Assembly: GCA_043720715.1 (NCBI GenBank) | Contig: JAYSSF010000103.1 | Coordinates: forward strand, 1-30,848 | DNA from: JAYSSF01 sp043720715 | GTDB taxonomy: Bacteria; Patescibacteriota; Gracilibacteria; Absconditabacterales; Absconditicoccaceae | Direction: 5' to 3' | Length of the DNA: 30,848 nucleotides | Shown: piece after piece, positions 29,661 through 30,848 of the stretch | How positions within the stretch are numbered: the first letter of the stretch is position 1 | Layout of the letters: each line of letters opens with the position of its first letter | Position numbers and translations under genes: made by a program | Notes under the pieces: model-generated | What the model saw: only the letters and a program-made list of their open reading frames with translations | Databases searched by the model: none | Told to the model about the DNA's origin: nothing

Positions 29661-30413
29661 ATGAATTATTCGTCAGTGACTCGTGCTAAGATTATTGTTT
29701 GGACAGTAGTGATGATTGTGATTTTGGCTGGATCGAGCGTATTTGCCTCGTGGGACAAAGACATTATCGTCAAAGTTGAAAATGCTCAGGTTATATCAAC
29801 TAATCTTACTTCTGGAGCAACTGCTTCTGGTGCTGTTGCTTCGTGATTAGTGGACTCATGAGCTGTCACACAAGATCTCGTCTATCTCAATGATTGGCAG
29901 TATGTCGACATGAGTCAAGTCAGAGATACATGGTTACAATGGACCAACTATCTGAGAACTGAACAGCTTGGTGACCGTGGTGCATATGCTGCTGATTGGC
30001 GTTTGAATATGACGGCTCAGGCTTGGTCAGACTATAGTGCTTCGATTGGGTCTATCTCCCACAAGCGTAAGTCGTCTGATGGATATTATAACTATAACTG
30101 ACTCGTACAGTGGTTTAAGTGGAAATGAGAAGAGCTGACTGGTTCGCCGATTGTGTTTCGCAATGTAAGTCGTGCTACTTTCTCTGAGTCGATCTGACGA
30201 GGGATGTGGAGTTGTCGTGAGGCCGATTGTACCGATGAGGTGATCGAAGCTACTCGTAGTACTTGGAACTTCTTCTACAAAGAACGCAGCTACAATGGTG
30301 TCCACTATAGAGCACTTACTCATAAAAACTTTGGTCTTCAGTGATTAGGGATTGCATTTAGTGGGAAGAAATACTATTTGACGATTCATTATGGGACGCA
30401 GATTTTAGAATAG
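29661..30413 (+). CDS. exported CAP/SCP-domain protein
   Basis: 250 aa. The N-terminal membrane/signal segment (AKIIVWTVVMIVILAGSSVFA) is followed by a Ser/Thr/Gly/Ala-rich linker of about 50 residues. The CAP (SCP/PR-1) domain has WTNYLRTEQLGDRGAYAADWRLNMTAQAWSDY, ISHKR, a middle Trp-Asn-Phe segment and a closing KNFGLQGLGIAFSGKKYYLTIHYG. CAP proteins are secreted or cell-surface and are linked to adhesion or peptide/lipid binding; the exact role is unknown. Several TGA glycines. Third gene of the run starting at 26439. Confidence 0.75.
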
Positions 30414-30575
30414 GGTTGTGTAGGGACGCGTGGCAACGCGTCTTTTTATGTTGCAGGGATGTAGGGATAAATCCGTTTTTGTATTTTGGTTGTAGGGGAC
30501 GGCAACATGGGCCGTCCGTTTTTTTTGTATCTATCACAATAGAGGACATATAAAAATACATCCCTACAAATTTAC
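30412..30575. repeat. family-B dispersed repeats
   Basis: GTAGGGACGCGTGGCAACGCGTC, GTAGGGATAAATCC and GTAGGGGACGGC-AACATGG-GCCGTCC, then a tail ACATCCCTAC, overlapping the CAP stop region. The GCCGTCC arm followed by eight T's could also terminate transcription. Confidence 0.65.
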
Positions 30576-30637
30576 CCTAAAAAAGAAAATCCCTCGCAAG
30601 GAGAGACCTTCTGAAGGGGTGATGTTTGTATTATTTA

Positions 30638-30814
30638 TTACATTTTTTCAATCATTTTTGCCACTATACTAGCTGATTGTTGATTGCCTTTTGAAGTAGC
30701 TTTGATTTCTTTCCTCAGAACACTACGAATGAACCAACCGCTACCAGAAACTAGGCTAAATAGAAAATTTAGTGTGGCTAAATAACCTAGAAAACAGCAT
30801 AATAGAGCTGTTAT
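30638..30814 (-). CDS. possible small membrane protein, start unclear
   Basis: An open frame of 58 codons ends at TAA (30638-30640). It encodes a hydrophobic segment (ALLCCFLGYLATLNFLFSLV) and a basic tail (RKEIKATSKGNQQSASIVAK). No in-frame ATG, GTG or TTG precedes the hydrophobic part, and the upstream frame closes with TAA. It may be a gene remnant, a frameshifted gene or chance. The rest of 30576-30848 shows a small hairpin (CCTTCTGAAGG, about 30609) and nothing else I can support. Confidence 0.25.
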   Translation of the reverse strand: MTALLCCFLGYLATLNFLFSLVSGSGWFIRSVLRKEIKATSKGNQQSASIVAKMIEKM

Positions 30815-30848
30815 TTAGAACTAATTTAGCACAATGACTAAATGTTAT

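Overview
The window reads as bacterial DNA that uses genetic code 25, with UGA translated as glycine. Read with the standard code, almost every gene breaks into short pieces. Read with TGA as Gly, the pieces join into about 20 full-length, densely packed genes, and the in-frame TGA codons fall on invariant glycines: GNSGGP of an HtrA-like protease, DxSGS of a VWA MIDAS, PEGLL of a P2-type ATPase, GGVSAN of TsaD, the Nudix box, and QGIG of a GNAT domain. Code 25 is known from the candidate phyla Absconditabacteria (SR1) and Gracilibacteria (BD1-5/GN02) of the CPR/Patescibacteria; I cannot tell which from this window. Starts show no clear Shine-Dalgarno sequence, and several promoters look sigma70-like (TTGACA, 16-17 nt, TATAAT-like).

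Layout. 1-324: a structured repeat, an inverted repeat and a promoter. 325-2919 (+): exported HtrA/trypsin-like protease with a long C-terminal region. 3004-3984 (+): TsaC/Sua5. 3985-10002 (-): a two-gene operon encoding a transglutaminase/VWA protein and a giant MoxR/dynein-type AAA ATPase, driven by a perfect consensus promoter that would give a leaderless mRNA. 10098-11132 (+): TsaD. 11272-12560 (+): InsA-like zinc-ribbon/HTH protein, small secreted protein, TauE-family membrane protein. 12565-15066 (-): P2-type cation ATPase. 15067-15934: non-coding, with a second copy of the structured repeat and a candidate large RNA. 15935-18217 (-): an Obg GTPase fused to a Nudix domain. 18218-18643: promoter plus structured leader for a small orphan gene. 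18902-19482: dense dispersed repeats. 19483-20283 (-): RsmA. 20391-20569: tRNA-Ser and tRNA-Met. 20734-21237: rpmG, rpsP. 21328-23124 (+): two-TM pilin-like protein and a GT4 glycosyltransferase. 23206-26300 (-): phosphohexomutase and an orphan acidic protein. 26439-30413 (+): beta-CASP nuclease, polysaccharide pyruvyl transferase with an embedded GNAT domain, and a CAP/SCP exported protein. 30414-30848: repeats and a doubtful small ORF.

Functional themes are translation and tRNA modification (TsaC, TsaD, RsmA, Obg, L33, S16, two tRNAs), surface polysaccharide and exported proteins (GT4, phosphohexomutase, pyruvyl transferase, CAP protein, HtrA-like protease), and a VWA-AAA assembly of unknown target. 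The most unusual signal is that short palindromic repeats, also found between genes, have inserted in frame inside at least five conserved genes and are apparently translated, much as described for Rickettsia palindromic elements. Two structured-RNA candidates each occur as diverged copy pairs whose stems have changed on both sides.
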